The notes under the pieces are model-generated. The model saw only the letters and a program-made list of their open reading frames with translations. It was not told the DNA's origin and made no database searches. Both the position numbers and the translations under genes were made by a program. Shown piece by piece: positions 33,972 through 50,529 of a stretch of DNA of 64,000 nucleotides. The stretch comes from Oscheius onirici (lineage: Eukaryota > Nematoda > Chromadorea > Rhabditida > Rhabditidae): NCBI GenBank assembly GCA_932521025.1, contig OW051468.1:1612064-1676063 (forward strand), written 5' to 3'. Each line of letters opens with the position of its first letter. Position 1 is the first letter of the stretch.

Positions 33972-36900
33972 TTAAGCCGGGGAAATTTCTACATTTTGCT
34001 CGTCTTCTTCCTCCTCTTCAATTTCCTGAGAATCGGCTGTTTTGACGACGACACGATGACGAGTAGAATCTTGCGGAGTGTTCAGGCCACAATGCCGCTC
34101 CAGAGCCCATTGCATCGAATAAATTGAGAGAGGGCGCATGTAGCCGATGGCGCGGTAGTATCTGAAAGATTTTTTTTGGGTAATTTGGACTGGAAAGTAT
34201 GTAAAATTGCGTCTGCTGATCCGAAAAATACGTAAAATTCCGTTTTCAACATGATATAGCTCCAAAAATACTTACTTGGTCTCATAGAGTGCCTCGGGAG
34301 TCTGATACTGCAGCCCGGCCTTCTCAAAACATGCCGAATAGCATCCGGAGGCCGTATGGAAAGCCCTCTCGACCTCTCCTTGCTGTAGAAGGAAAGCAGC
34401 CAGGGCGTAAGTGACTCCCGTCCAGACTTCGTCGGCCTGAAATTTCGGGGGTTTTGGAAGGTTTTTTTCCGCTTATTTTTGGTCTCAGAACGAAAAGATT
34501 GGATTCTCAGTCAAGAAACGTAGCTAGAATCTCAATTTGGCTGCGTATCTTGGCCGAGTATCAAACTTTCACGGGCTCATTATTAAAAGAAGCTATAAAA
34601 AAGCCACTCACTTGAATATAGTACCTATCGACCTCGCCGCTCGGCCGCATCCCGTTGACGGCACCGAGCTGTCCGCCGGCAAAGCCCTGCACGTTCATCT
34701 CGTAGATTTTGTCCAGAGCCGATCGAATCTTCTCGGCCGGAAGGAGTTCAGCTGCTAGTTCCGGCGACACGGACTGTAGGAACCAGACGCCACAGAGCTG
34801 ATCGGCCATGATGGACTCGCGACTCTTTGATCGTTCACAGAAGCGGAAATATTCGCCCGTCCAGAGCTTGTCGATAAAGACCTGAAAACGACGACTTTAG
34901 ATATGAAAAATGAGGTTTTTTGGGTGAAAATTTTGCTTTAGACGCTTTCATAAAAAGGCAAAAAGATTTGCCACGGACGGGATTCGAACCCGCGCGGGTA
35001 CTTTCGTACCATCGAATCTTAAGACCGACGCCTTCGGCCGACGGCCACCGTGGCAGTAACACTGAATTTTTGGTTGGTTCTACATAAACGCGGCGTGTTT
35101 CCAGTGCCTTCCGTTTTTACGGGCCTAGAAGTTCGTTTTAGCACTAAAACTGTCTAGTACTTTACGAAATCGTCCTAGATGTCTAACCATCTTGTCTGTG
35201 GCTACAACAGCTGTCTAACTGTCATGTTTGTGACCACTCGCAACGAATCAATTTTTTCTCCAAGAATTCGCTAAACAGGCTGCAAATCGATTATATTTTC
35301 TCCTCGAGACAAAAAATTGAATGCTCAGCCAAGATACGCAGCCGAATAAAGATTTCAGCTAAGAAAAAAAATTGCTACCTCTCTGGCCTTCTCCAGTGTT
35401 TCCGAGTATTTCAGCGCCGAGTCCACATCGCCGACAATTCTGGCCATTTCTATGGCCACTTTCAGAGCTGCCAGCCACAACGAGCCACAGTAGGCGCTGA
35501 CTCCTTCCATCTGCCAGGCATCGTAAGTTTGATCGGCCTTGCCGAAATTCTCGATCATTCCGTCGCCGTCCTTGTCCCAATGGGCCAGAGCTTCTTCCAT
35601 CAGCATGCGGACAGCCGGCCACGTGTGCCGAAGAAAGACGGAATCGTCATCACCGGCAAGAGCTACGTGGTCCCGCCACGACGTCAGCACGTATTTAAGA
35701 TTGAGATCCTTCCATTTGCCCGTGTCGTGCATCACGTAGGCGTTGGTACAGAGCCACGGCTCATCGGCTGAAAAGTGGTTAGACTTTTTTTGGCGGGAAA
35801 ATTGATTATTTTTTAAGCAAAAATAGAAAAACGGGACCGTTTTCTCCGACTAGAGCCTTTACAGCAAATGACAAGTAAAACTAAGCCTAATTGCAAAAAA
35901 TAGTCCAAAATCTTACCTGGATTTCCCAGATCGTGCGGCACTCTTCCGACCGTCTTCCGATTGGCCCAATCTCCTTCCATATGAAATTTCGTCTGTTTTT
36001 CTACCGAATGAGCTATTTGATCCGCTAAAATATAGCGTTCTTATGTTTAAAAACACGAGAAAACTAACTAAATTCCGCCTGCATTGTGAGCTCAATCTTG
36101 GGCCAAAGTCGGGCGAGAGCAAAGCTGGCATAAAAATGAACGTCATAGGTGTTGACCATTCGATATTCCCACGATTCGAGGTAACCAAACCGGCCGTGTT
36201 TCCGCATCAGGTCTTTCGTATACGGGCTCAGCTGCGTCTCGTGACTGGACCAGCGATCGTCGAATTCGAACCACAAGGAGCCGCCATCAGTCATAAAGTA
36301 GAGCTCGTTGAAGAGGGCCGACTTGTACCAGTCGGGCAGACTCGGATGCTGGAGAACCGGCTGCTGCCAAGCGTCGATTCGGGCCTCCCAGTCGGCTCGA
36401 CGGCGGAGAGCGCGCGTGCAGAGGATGGAAGCGGCTCCGCCGATGCCGACGAAACGGGTGTATCTTCTAAAAATTGGGTCATTTTGGGAGCTACAAAATG
36501 GCACTTTTACTCAACTTTCAGCAAAGATTAGTCGACGAAAACAAGGATCAAAACAACCGAATTTCGGTTTCGAACTACTGATTTCGGCCTTTGGTTTTCA
36601 TACCTATTTCGATGGGTTTTTCAAATTGCAAACAATTAGAGGAATGAAGTTCCAGGAACAAGAAAGCGAAATATTAGCCTCATTTCAAACATTTTCCTTA
36701 TAGAAAATTAGGTGGTACTTTGACATGAGCTTCTGATTATTTTGCTTCCAAACGTGTAGCTTGATTCACTTGCAGAAAGGATACCAACAAAGTAATGATG
36801 AGATTGTTGGCGAACTTAGTGACCAAATATTTACGGATTACCGAAATATTAGCTTTTCTTTGACATCTAAAACGTTAGACTCAGGGTTTTCTTACAGCCC

Positions 36901-39900
36901 AACTAGCAGACACATGGGAAGGTTCATATTCCCCTACAACGATCCAATTCGTTCTTTCTAACACTGATGCAGTTTAGAACGTCTGGAGATCTCTAACAAG
37001 CCTTCTGTAAGCTCTAAGCTGGATTCCGGGACAAAAACAGGCAAAACTCCATAGAAAGTATAAAAATGTCCCCACCTCAAGTACATTCGGCTGTCTTCGC
37101 TTCCAAACGTCACTTGTGGCATATCCCAGGCCAGCGAGAATTCTATGCTCTTCCTTTCGCCGGCCTCGACGTCAATTCGCTGGCAGACGGCCACGGCCAG
37201 TTCTCGGGAGCTCGGATCGGACGTTTCCTCCGTTTCCAGCACATCTCCCGTCAGCTGCAGCATATTCCAGAAGACGGCGCCGGATTTGGACGGGTCGAAG
37301 CCCTTGCAAACGCTAATTTTTCGCTCTTCTGACTCCTGAAGAGATTCTTAGTGAATTTTAGGATAAAAATAAGAAATACAGTAGAAGTAGTCGCAATTCC
37401 GTAAGTACAGGGCATTTTTGAGATGGAATGAGTCAGAGCGACGCCGATAACTTTGCCATCCTCGAATTTGGTCGACGTGCAGTCGGATTCCTTTTCCCAG
37501 CGCGTCGAACCGGTTCCGTTGCGGAAGGTGAAGGCAATGGAGCAGGTATAGTCCTCGTCGGAATCGTTGACAACTTCAGCTACGAAGCAGCAAACGGGAA
37601 GGGAAGAGTCCTGAAAAATTTGGACTGTGAACGGAGTGGGGGCTACTTTGTCTACTAAAACGTAAAAAATGTCAGAAAAAGTGAGATTAACTCGTTAAAA
37701 CTTTCTTTCCCAGCTTTTTGAGGCTCAAAATACAAAAATAAAATTTCCCACCTCGTAGTCATCGGGAATAACTGGTGAGATCTGCCGAATTATGACTTTG
37801 ATTCCTAGCTCCGAAATCCTATAAATCGTCCAGGATCGAGGATACAGGCCCCTAAATGCTGCTTTTTTAAACCCAAGTAAAAAAAAGTCCCACCTGTAAT
37901 GAAGATCCGTCTCCGGGAAGCTGAAATCCCAGCTGCTGAGCTGTCCGTTCTTCCTTTCGACGTCAGCTGCCGATAGAACCTTTTGGTAGATGCAGACGCC
38001 GTTTTTTCGGACGGAGAGAATGAACTGATTGGCGGGGATGACGTCAACTTGGTGCTCTACGAGCCCCGGTCGCAGACTGTACTTGCAGAAGCCGCCACGA
38101 AAATCGCGACCCATCGAACCGCAGCCGACTCCGCCGCATGGAACACCTGAATTGAGAGGAATTTAACAGATTTATAGTCTGTGTAGCTGCTACTTAGAAG
38201 AATTAGATTTTTAAAGCGAGTCTCCTGCTTCTAAATTGGTTCGAAAGTTCAAAATTTCTGGGTAAAATAGAAAATCTAACCGTAAAATGGCTTATGACGA
38301 AGTGGCTGGAAGGTATTGATGAAGAGCTTCTCCTTGTCGAAGCTGTACTTCATCCAGTAGATGAAGTAGCGTCTGACGAATGGGAGGGCGTCGTAAACCT
38401 GCAATTTTGCTATTTTTAATGAAAAAAAACGAGAATTATCCTGAAGGATTCCTACAAATTTAAAGCGGAAATCAGTGTTTAGGAGTGACAATTTGACAGC
38501 ATTTCTACTGGTACAGCCGACGTTTTTTCTCCGCATTTTTGTCTAAAACTAGTAAAGATACTGCCAAAATGTTTTCAGCGTGTATTTACAGGGTGGAACT
38601 TTAAATTTGTAGTGCAAAGAACGTTTAGCTTTTCGCGGTTCAATCCGAATCTTTCTGTTATGGTCAAAACAACAAGAAAGTCTCCAAAAAAAAAACTCGT
38701 ACCTGTTTAGCTGTCGGTCGATTGAAGGGCACCCGTTTATCCGTCGGTCTTCGATCTCCTCGGGCCCGCCATCCCGGTCCTCTGAGTTCTTCTGGCAGCC
38801 AGACTGGGCTCTCTGCTCCTGTCGTAGCTATCAGTCCATCGGCTACCGTGTCGGCCCGTCGCTTTTTGTAGCCTTCGCTCTTCCGCATAGACGTCGGAGA
38901 CTGCGGCAGAGGTCTGAAAATAGGCTAAAAACGACTGGATTTCTAGTAAAAATGGTACATTCCGGCTAAATGATCAAAATTCGATGAAAAAAATGTCAAA
39001 TTCTGTGAATAATGTACCTAAAAAACTTGCGTTAAGCGCGTGGGAGGGCTGGATAACGGGAGGGGCAGTTGCGAGAAATGGACGCCATAATCCGGATCTC
39101 GCGAGAACACGAAATGACGGGGAGAAAAAACCTCCCTAGCATTCTTTGTCGTAAAACATCAATTTACATAATTTTTAGCCAAATATCGCTCCTTTTCTTT
39201 GAAGTTTTACTTATTTTGAATCGTTTTTTGGGATTCATTGCAGAGGACAAAGAAAATGAGAGAAAAAGGTGAAAACACAGCAAGTTTTGAGTGAAAATGA
39301 CTAACAAGACGGCAATCTTTCTGCTCCAAGTTTCACAAAGGCGCCTGTAGAAAAACGCCCATTCTCATCGGATGAATCACTTCTTGTGACAAAAGTTTTC
39401 CCTGCCTGACTTTCTTAATAATTTAGGTCTTTTTTCGAGAAAGTTTACAAGTTTTTTTTTTCAGAAATGGGCATTCTTTTCTGTCCCCAGTGCCGAAATA
39501 GACATTTCCGCAGATTTAGCTCAAATCATCGAGCATTTTTCGATCGAAAGGCGAATTTTTGCCAAGCAGGAGATCGTTGAATCATCTTCTGATAAGAGCA
39601 CATAAACCCCTTAAATGTTCTTATTTTTGTCCAAAAATTTGATCATTTTGGAGAGTTTAAATTCTTCTCCCTGTCGTTTCGGAATTTCCATAAAAAATGC
39701 TCTTTTCCACCAAATGATCACAACTTCCTGTTCCATGAATCAAAGATGAGTAAATTTCCACATGTAGAACCAAAATTACCGATATTTTAACGAAAAATGT
39801 GAGTAAACTAAACAGCTCGCTGAGCGAGGAAAAAAAGGTGACAAACAAGACGGTGGCTCTGTTTATAGGGCATTCTTTCACGACCATTGAATAGATTCGA

Positions 39901-39979
39901 GCAAAAAAAAAATTCTGAAAAATTAGACATAAAAAACGTACTCCTCTTCTTTCTGCCTGCGGGTACAGCCCAGGACCAT
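33972..39979 (-). CDS. GBA2: Non-lysosomal glucosylceramidase (GH116)
   Basis: Cytosolic-face beta-glucosidase that splits glucosylceramide to glucose and ceramide. Exons: 39979-39942, 38913-38703, 38398-38281, 38146-37894, 37851-37752, 37610-37380, 37335-37076, 36466-36069, 36024-35917, 35767-35379, 34881-34612, 34436-34276, 34161-33972; 2727 nt, phase-checked, 908 aa, near human 927. Landmarks: [51 protein letters not shown], then [13 protein letters not shown] with Glu471 as candidate nucleophile, [50 protein letters not shown] and [15 protein letters not shown]. The C-terminus is Glu-rich. The first exon (ATG 39979) is inferred from phase alone; the internal ATG at 38888 is the alternative. 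Confidence 0.93.
34969..35054 (-). tRNA. tRNA-Leu (anticodon TAA)
   Basis: 86 nt inside a GBA2 intron, same strand. Acceptor arms GCCACGG/CCGTGGC pair perfectly; the discriminator is A. The A box is TGGCCGTCGG and the B box GGGTTCGAATCCC. The anticodon loop reads CTTAAGA (TAA), and there is a long variable arm as expected for Leu. The anticodon stem has one T-T mismatch at its base next to the loop (31-39). No intron. Confidence 0.9.
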
Positions 39980-41012
39980 TTTGTTCTTTTTTAGGTCTTT
40001 TCCCGTCGTCTGGTCTTCCTTCTTCGACGAAAGTACCCTGGAAGAAGATGAGTTGAATCAGCAGAAGAATTCTAGATGAAAGAAAAAGATAGGAGACGGA
40101 TTGCACAATCACGAGAGAAACTGAATCATGCAGACATAACAGAAAAAGAGAGGGCATGGGAATGTCATCTTGGTGGAGAAGGGAGCAGTTTTTCACGTCG
40201 TTTACTGGAAAAATTGGACGTTTCTTGGAGCTACTTTGGTGAAAAACGGAGCTTATTCCGTTGCAAAAAAAACTGTCCTTGTGGTTTCCTCAAAAAACAA
40301 GCAACTTTTAAACGGGTTTTCTTGTTTTCAGACTTCTATCGAAAAAGAATACGCTTACCACAACATTTTACGGAAAAAATCGGCGGAAATTACTTCTTTT
40401 TCAGTATTGAAAGAAAAAAAGTCATTTTCAGTCTTCGGAAAGAAGAATGAAATTTTTTAAAGCTTACTTAAAATTACTTTTAGCTGGAACTGATGGTTTT
40501 TTCATGAAAATGAAGTAGAAAAAGTATGGGAAGAAGAAAAAGTTCACTAGCTAGAAACTCGCGGTGTAGTTTCTTGTTTGCACAAGAGACTACAAGACGG
40601 GAAGACTGTGTTCTTTCAGCAGGTTCAAGCAGTCCATAATCTTGATCTTTTTCACCCTGAAATTGCCCCCAAATGTAGCCGTAAAGGGCTCAAAAGACGA
40701 GAAAAAAAATATACGAAAAGATCGGAGTTCAAAAGATCCGTTCGACCAGAGCAAATGACAAAAATCCAGTTATCAGCTTGAAAATGAGCACTTTGTCCCG
40801 AAAAAAGAGGGCCTTATCTCGCTAACTATATGGCGTGAGCATGGTTAGGAGAATGGCCTTTAGGGCCACTGCGTGTGTGACGTCACAAAATCGAAGAAGA
40901 GGTACTTTTAGGAGCTTTGAACCTCGTTCCGGAGCCTGAAAATTACACATAATTTCATTCATTTCACCATATTTAAAGGAGGGGAAACAGTATAATTTAG
41001 GGGGATAAAAAT
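39980..41012. other. Gap between AlaRS 3' end and GBA2 5' end
   Basis: A-rich sequence without a supported gene. Open frames on the plus strand (40076-40460) are low-complexity Lys/Phe-rich and probably chance. Confidence 0.4.
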
Positions 41013-45151
<4,139 letters not shown>

Positions 45152-46831
45152 TTTATTCTTGCCCAATGTTCGGGTAGAACTGAAAACTACGATTTTGTCA
45201 AGAAAAATATCGAGAAACGAGGCGGAGAAAGAAGCAAAAAGTTTTACATCATTTTACGAGGGTTTTGACATGGAAACCGTCATGATTGTGCATTCAAGAG
45301 CCAAGGAATCGAATCAACAACTTTTTTGCTCTAACAAATACCATAATCTGACGAAAAATAGGCAGAAAACGGAGAAGAAAAGGACGAGATCTCGTCCTCG
45401 AAAAACTCAGGAAATTGTTTCAAGAAGGACGTTTCCCGCAAAATTCGCAATTACATTTTGCGGGAATTCAAATGGTGAAAATTCTAAAATTCCGCCAGTC
45501 TTTGTGAATCCTCCTCAATTTTACGCGTTTTCTAATCTTTTTTTTTCTCGGAATTTGTAGACCACGGTCTTAGACAACTTTTAGAGCAACGAAAACAAGC
45601 TTAAAACATCAGTTTTAGGCCGTTGGAAGTGAGTGAGGCAACTTTTAGAACAGGGATACGTGAAAGTGCGTTGTTTTTACAACGCACAACTACGGATCAC
45701 TATTTTCTTTCCATCCTTGCCTCTACTAGACTTTGGGCATTTTTGTATCGTCTCTAAAGGAGATTAAGAAGTTATATTCCAAGCAAAATAAGCGATGACC
45801 ATTCAGAAACCTTTCAAGGTCACACATCATTTAGGCAAAAAATGCATGAGAATTGACTCAAAATCGTAAGAACTCTGTCAGGAAAACGTATTTTTCGAAA
45901 AAGTGGTCCATAGGATGAGAAAGAAGATTGAGCGAAAATTGAGCCTCTGGGCCCGGTAGTGCCGTTTCATTGTGTTCGATGTTTGCTCTCTGACGAGATC
46001 GGCTATTATCGACATACCTTTCAGCTAAACAGTCTAAAATAACTCGGAAAACTTCAGAAAACATATATGGACAGAAAGAGTAGAAACCCCAAAAAATGTG
46101 AATAATTGTGGCTTCAGAAGCCGTGAGAGACGTCAAATGCATAGTACCTTAAACATTTTTTGTCTGGTAAAGACAAAAAGAAGGAGAAATTGATCAGGAT
46201 AAGCAGAAGAAGAGCTGGGAGACTAATTCATCACTGTTTTGAAGCCAAATATAGTTTTTTTCGCCGGTTGCACAAGCTGATTCCCCGTCTCTGTGACGTC
46301 ATGTTGTGAAAGAATGGGGGCGCTGGGTGCAAATAGGGTACGTTTCGGCGATTCGAACGAGAAAAAAAACGATAGATTGGACGAAGAGAAAAGATTTAAA
46401 AAAAAAACAGAAATTTTAACTTATTGTTAGGTCAAGGAAAAACACTGACAGTGAAGCTCTTCCTCTAAAACTTTCAGAAAATTTCACAATTTTTCTGGCA
46501 TGTTCGGTTTCGTTTTAAAGCTCTTAAAACGAAGAAAACGATGAAAAAACTGTCCGGGGCAGAGCTGTCCATCAGGACGAGGCAGAATTTCATGCGGCGC
46601 GCTTTTCTGCCTCACTGTTCTGTTACAGACTGCCACATTCACTCTGTTAACAGAACATTTATTACGATTTTTAATCCGTTTCTCTCCCATGAATTAGACT
46701 TTTCAATCATCTGTTTTAACTGAACAAAATGTCATGGCAAATCTTCTTCTTCTCCTCAAAAAGTTGTGTTCTTCTGACGAAAAAAATCTTTGCCAACAAA
46801 GACCGTCATCTCCACCCGAAAATTTTTGTCC
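45152..46831. other. Gap upstream of AlaRS
   Basis: No supported gene. At 46500-46690 there is a stretch (GGGGCAGAGCTGTCCATC then GCGGCGCGCTTT) that resembles 57600-57720 and may be a diverged dispersed repeat. Confidence 0.35.
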
Positions 46832-47247
46832 TTACCAAAGGAGGTTTTTCATCTGATAGGCTCCTGGGAGGGAGTGGGTCTCTGAGATCAACTGAAAATT
46901 TTGAAATGATTCAATGGATTATTGTTGCTGTAACTGTCACCATCTCTCAGAAGAAACCCTACCGTAATCTCGCATCCCGGCTCCAGTGGACTAGTGAGTT
47001 TGACTTTTAGCAAAACCTTGTTATATCCGTCCAAAATCGGCTGTCCATTATGATCGAAATGAAACAGTATATACGGGTGCTCTGTCTTGATCAGACTCCA
47101 GAAGAAGTACCGAGAAAAAGTCATATACTCTTTATGGTCGGACATGTACAGACTCCAGATATTGAGAAAGGAAATACAGTAGACGAGTCCGAAGAACACG
47201 CAGAAGGAATTTCCTTTGGTCATGAGAGCGATGCCGATCACGAATTT
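46832..47247 (-). CDS. Hypothetical membrane or secreted protein, 3' two exons
   Basis: Exons 47247-46963 and 46891-46832 join in frame and end in a stop (345 nt). The first exon begins in phase 0 after TTTCAG, so an upstream exon is expected, but none could be fixed because the preceding intron is a GACAGA/CTGTCT simple repeat. It has a hydrophobic segment FCVFFGLVYCISFLNIW near its start, then SRYFFWSLI and a soluble tail ending NLLW. An upstream fragment near 47500-47660 (FGPISEKKEQISTGPTEYT) may belong to it. No family recognised. Confidence 0.45.
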
Positions 47248-47264
47248 CTGAAAAGAAGGGGGGT

Positions 47265-47480
47265 GTGAAAAGAGGCAGAGAGACGGAGAGACTGAGGGAC
47301 AGAGAGACTGAGGGTCTGAGGCTGAGGGTCGGAGGGACAGAGACAAAGAGAGACAGAGAAACAGAGACTGGCGGTCTGAGGGACAGAAGAACAGAGAGAA
47401 AGACAAAGACAGAAGAACAGAGAGTCAGAGACACAGACGGAAAGACAGAGAAGCAGAGACAGAGAGACAGTTATTGAGTC
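47265..47480. repeat. GACAGAGA simple repeat
   Basis: Irregular purine tract of GAGACAGAGAGAC-type units next to the acceptor of the gene at 46832-47247. Confidence 0.85.
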
Positions 47481-47948
47481 TGTCTGGACTCATCACGATT
47501 ATCTGAGCCAAGATTCCAATTGCAAAAAAAAAGTAATTTATTCTCTGACTGTGTACTCTGTCGGTCCAGTTGAGATCTGTTCCTTCTTTTCAGAGATCGG
47601 ACCAAAGAGCTGAGAATAACTAGGATGCGGATGTTCGTTTTCATGGCACTAACTTGGAGGTGGCTCAATTGAGAGAAGCAAAGAGAGTGAGTATTGACGG
47701 CCCCCGTCGCTGAAGGTGTTAAATGGGACTGATCATAGGTGTTATTAACTGGAACCCACGCACTGTTCTCTGTGCCTCTCTCTGGGATATGTTCAGTAGA
47801 GAATCCCTTATCCAGTTACAAAACTTTTCTTCAAACAGTTACAGTAATCTTTTTAAAATTTTGCATAACTTTTTGAACAAAACCTAAAGTTTCACCTAAT
47901 CCTCTCTACCAATTAGCTAGCTATTTAAACGACAGACTCTTCTCCACG

Positions 47949-48358
47949 ATGGCTGTCAGGATTGTCGGCCCGATCTTCGACGACTTCACCTTCTACAGCG
48001 AGACCGAAAAGACCAGTTTCACGGCACATCTGGCCAAGAGAATCCTGAAGAAGAAATATGCAATGTCGATGAAGTTGACGCTCTTTCTCTCGGACGCCTC
48101 ACAGACGGAGCTGGTAGCTGACGACGATCTTGGCCGAAGAACATGGCAGGACTCTCATCCTGGACGCCCACGACGAATATTTCTACAAGAAGCCAAGAGA
48201 GACTCCTTTCAGCTTTTCCATTTTTGCTACGGCTCAGCTCAACGGCTGTGGACTGTCCTCTTCTCGCCGAGGGGGGTGAACCTATAATTATGACGCGCAG
48301 TGTATCCGTGTATTCGATGGATTTGGCTTTGCCTCCCACTAGCGCAGAATGCATTTAG
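47949..48358 (+). CDS. Hypothetical small gene or gene remnant
   Basis: The opening frame (MAVRIVGPIFDDFTFYSETE) reads well for ~55 residues. After that the most protein-like reading shifts frame (LILDAHDEYFYKKPRE then FSIFATAQLNGCG). Either a very short intron lies around 48110-48145 or the gene is frameshifted. I do not recognise the family. Confidence 0.3.
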
Positions 48359-48703
48359 CCTAAAATCGCGAGCAGCGCGCGCCAAAAGTTTTTCCAGGTT
48401 CCGGGACCTATTCCATCGGATTCAGCGTAAAAAGTTACCCCTAGAGCCTTATTTTCAAGTCGATAAGTCAAAATCCTAAAAAGTTAGGCAAAAAACCGAG
48501 TTTCCAAAATGTCCCGCGTCCGCCGTCCGCGGTTGTTCGCGATTTGTGGGCTCATTTTTGCGAGTTTTTCTCTGAAATTTTGGATTGAGGTACAACTAAG
48601 TCTATCTCAGAGGGGGTATCTTTTAGAATTTTGATTTTCGACCCGGATCACACCTCTACGCCCTTCATTTTTGGACAAATTTTTTCATCAAAAAAGTTGG
48701 TGT

Positions 48704-48795
48704 ATTGTTAAGGGCCGCCACTCCACCCACACGACCCGGGTTCGATCCCGCCCTTCTGCAAACCTTTTTGCTATATTATTTTGAGTAGAAAATGA
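48704..48795 (+). repeat. tRNA-derived SINE-like copy, best B box
   Basis: GTGTATTGTTAAG, then CCGGGTTCGATCCCG, then CAAACCTTTTTGCTA and a GAGTAGAAAATGAG tail. Confidence 0.6.
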
Positions 48796-49059
48796 GTTTA
48801 ACCACTGGAAACTTTTTGTGATCGAATTCGACCGTTTTCCGCCATTATGCAAAGACGCAAATTTGTTGTTCTGAGTTTAGTCAAGCCGTGTTTATATTGC
48901 AAAGCCCGATGCTTTTAGGAACGAGGGAGTATGGTAATTTTTTGCTTCTCGAAAGGTGGTATGAAATACGGTAACAAACACCCAAAATACCAAAAGCTTG
49001 ATTGTAAGGGATTCTAGCCAGCCATGACCTCTAATCAATCCAGTCTTGATCCTCTCTTA

Positions 49060-49150
49060 GAGCCGGCATTGGTGCAGTAAAGTGCTGACCAGCTCTGGTT
49101 TCGATCTCGTGTCAGTGCAAAAATGAACTCACACTTTTTGCTAGTCTATG
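49060..49150 (+). repeat. tRNA-derived SINE-like copy
   Basis: GCCGGCATTGGTGCAGTAAAG with a B-box-like TGGTTTCGATCTCG and a CACACTTTTTGCTAG tail. Confidence 0.5.
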
Positions 49151-49189
49151 GGAATCACTATTCACATGAATTTTGACAAAAAGAGAACA

Positions 49190-49992
49190 ATCTGGATTTG
49201 TGAAAAAGTGGATTCTTTGAAGAAGAAGGGATTTGTCTTTGCCCTGCGTTATACTGACCGAACAAAAAAAGAACAATAACTTGTCTGAACTGAATAACCG
49301 GACAAAAAGATAACAATATATCTTCCAAAAGTCAAATCCTCGTCTTTTCTCATAGGATCACTCTTTTATCGGCAGCTCCAGAAAACTTGATTACAAAATC
49401 GAAGAGAAGAACCCAACAAGTTTGACCTACATTTCCAAATGACCTAGCGAACAATGTTTAGCGGTCAACGATGCACGTTATTTTTAGAGGCAAGAAACTG
49501 TTGTGGGTTTGACTTTTGGACTGTTTTGTAGGCTGTTTTGGAAGAAGTTTGTGTCTAGGTACAATACTGTTACGGGATTTCAGTTACAGAAATTTTTCTG
49601 ATGTCCTTATCACACCTGGTAGCAAAGGGAACTAGTTGACTTCTTGATTTCTGATACAACGTGTAGAATAAGAAACCGAAGAAAAACAACTGGATTCTCT
49701 CCCAATGAATCACGTCTTATCCAACTCTTGTCCCTAACTCAACAGTACTTTCTCTTCACTCTTCACGGTCGTGTCTCCTCTCTATTGAATATACAGTTTC
49801 TGGAACAGACGATAAAAGAGTGATCCTATGAGAAAAGACGAGAATTTGACTTTTGGAAGACATATTATTCTTTTTGTCCGGTTATTCAGTTCAGACAAGT
49901 TATTATTCTCTTTTTGTTCGGTCAGTATAACGCAGGGCAAAGACAAATCCCTTCTTCTTCAAAGAATCCACTTTTTCACAGATCCAGATTCT
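49190..49992. mobile_element. Long-armed foldback element, ~800 bp
   Basis: Two arms of ~185 bp (49190-49381 and 49810-49992) are inverted copies, including CTGGATTTGTGAAAAAGTGG, GACCGAACAAAAAAAGAACA and GATAAAAGAGTGATCC. The ~430-bp centre carries no transposase-like frame. This is a non-autonomous DNA element or MITE. Confidence 0.8.
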
Positions 49993-50038
49993 TCTTGTCT
50001 TGCCTGCTCGTTGTCTCTCTCAAACCACACAGAATACC

Positions 50039-50262
50039 ATAAAAGCTCTAGTACAAGCCCACCCCCTACGCAAGATTCGCAATTACGTATTCACTTTTTT
50101 TAGGGCCAAGACGTCATTTTCTGACTTTGTGATGTTCTGCAAAGTTGTAGCCACTGACGTCCTCTACAACTTTGAAACTGAAAAATGACGTCTTGGGCCC
50201 AAAAATGTGGATATGTAATTGCGTATCTTACGTAAGGGGGTGGGCTTATATTAGAGCTTTTA
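50039..50262. mobile_element. Foldback MITE, CTACAACTTTGCAGAAC family, copy 2
   Basis: Ends AAAAGCTCTAGTACAAGCCC and GGGCTTATATTAGAGCTTTT. Inner arms TGCAAAGTTGTAG/CTACAACTTTG match the 29341 element. Confidence 0.75.
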
Positions 50263-50529
50263 CGGTAGATAGCATATTTGAACAACAGGCTGTCTCAAAA
50301 TATCTGATAGATTTCTCAAACTACAGTAGAACGGACTACTCTCTGCTTGTCCAATGGCAACTCTTTGAGCTCTGACAGTACGCTCAGGCAACTGTTTCTC
50401 ATAATGGCGCGATCCTTCTTCTGGAGAGTCCTGAGAGAGTTGTCGCCATTGGGAGACTTTCGATAGAAATACAAGCTTTCTAAAACTAAGGGTACAATAG
50501 AAAGAAGACTCTGCGTATCTTTATTTTGA

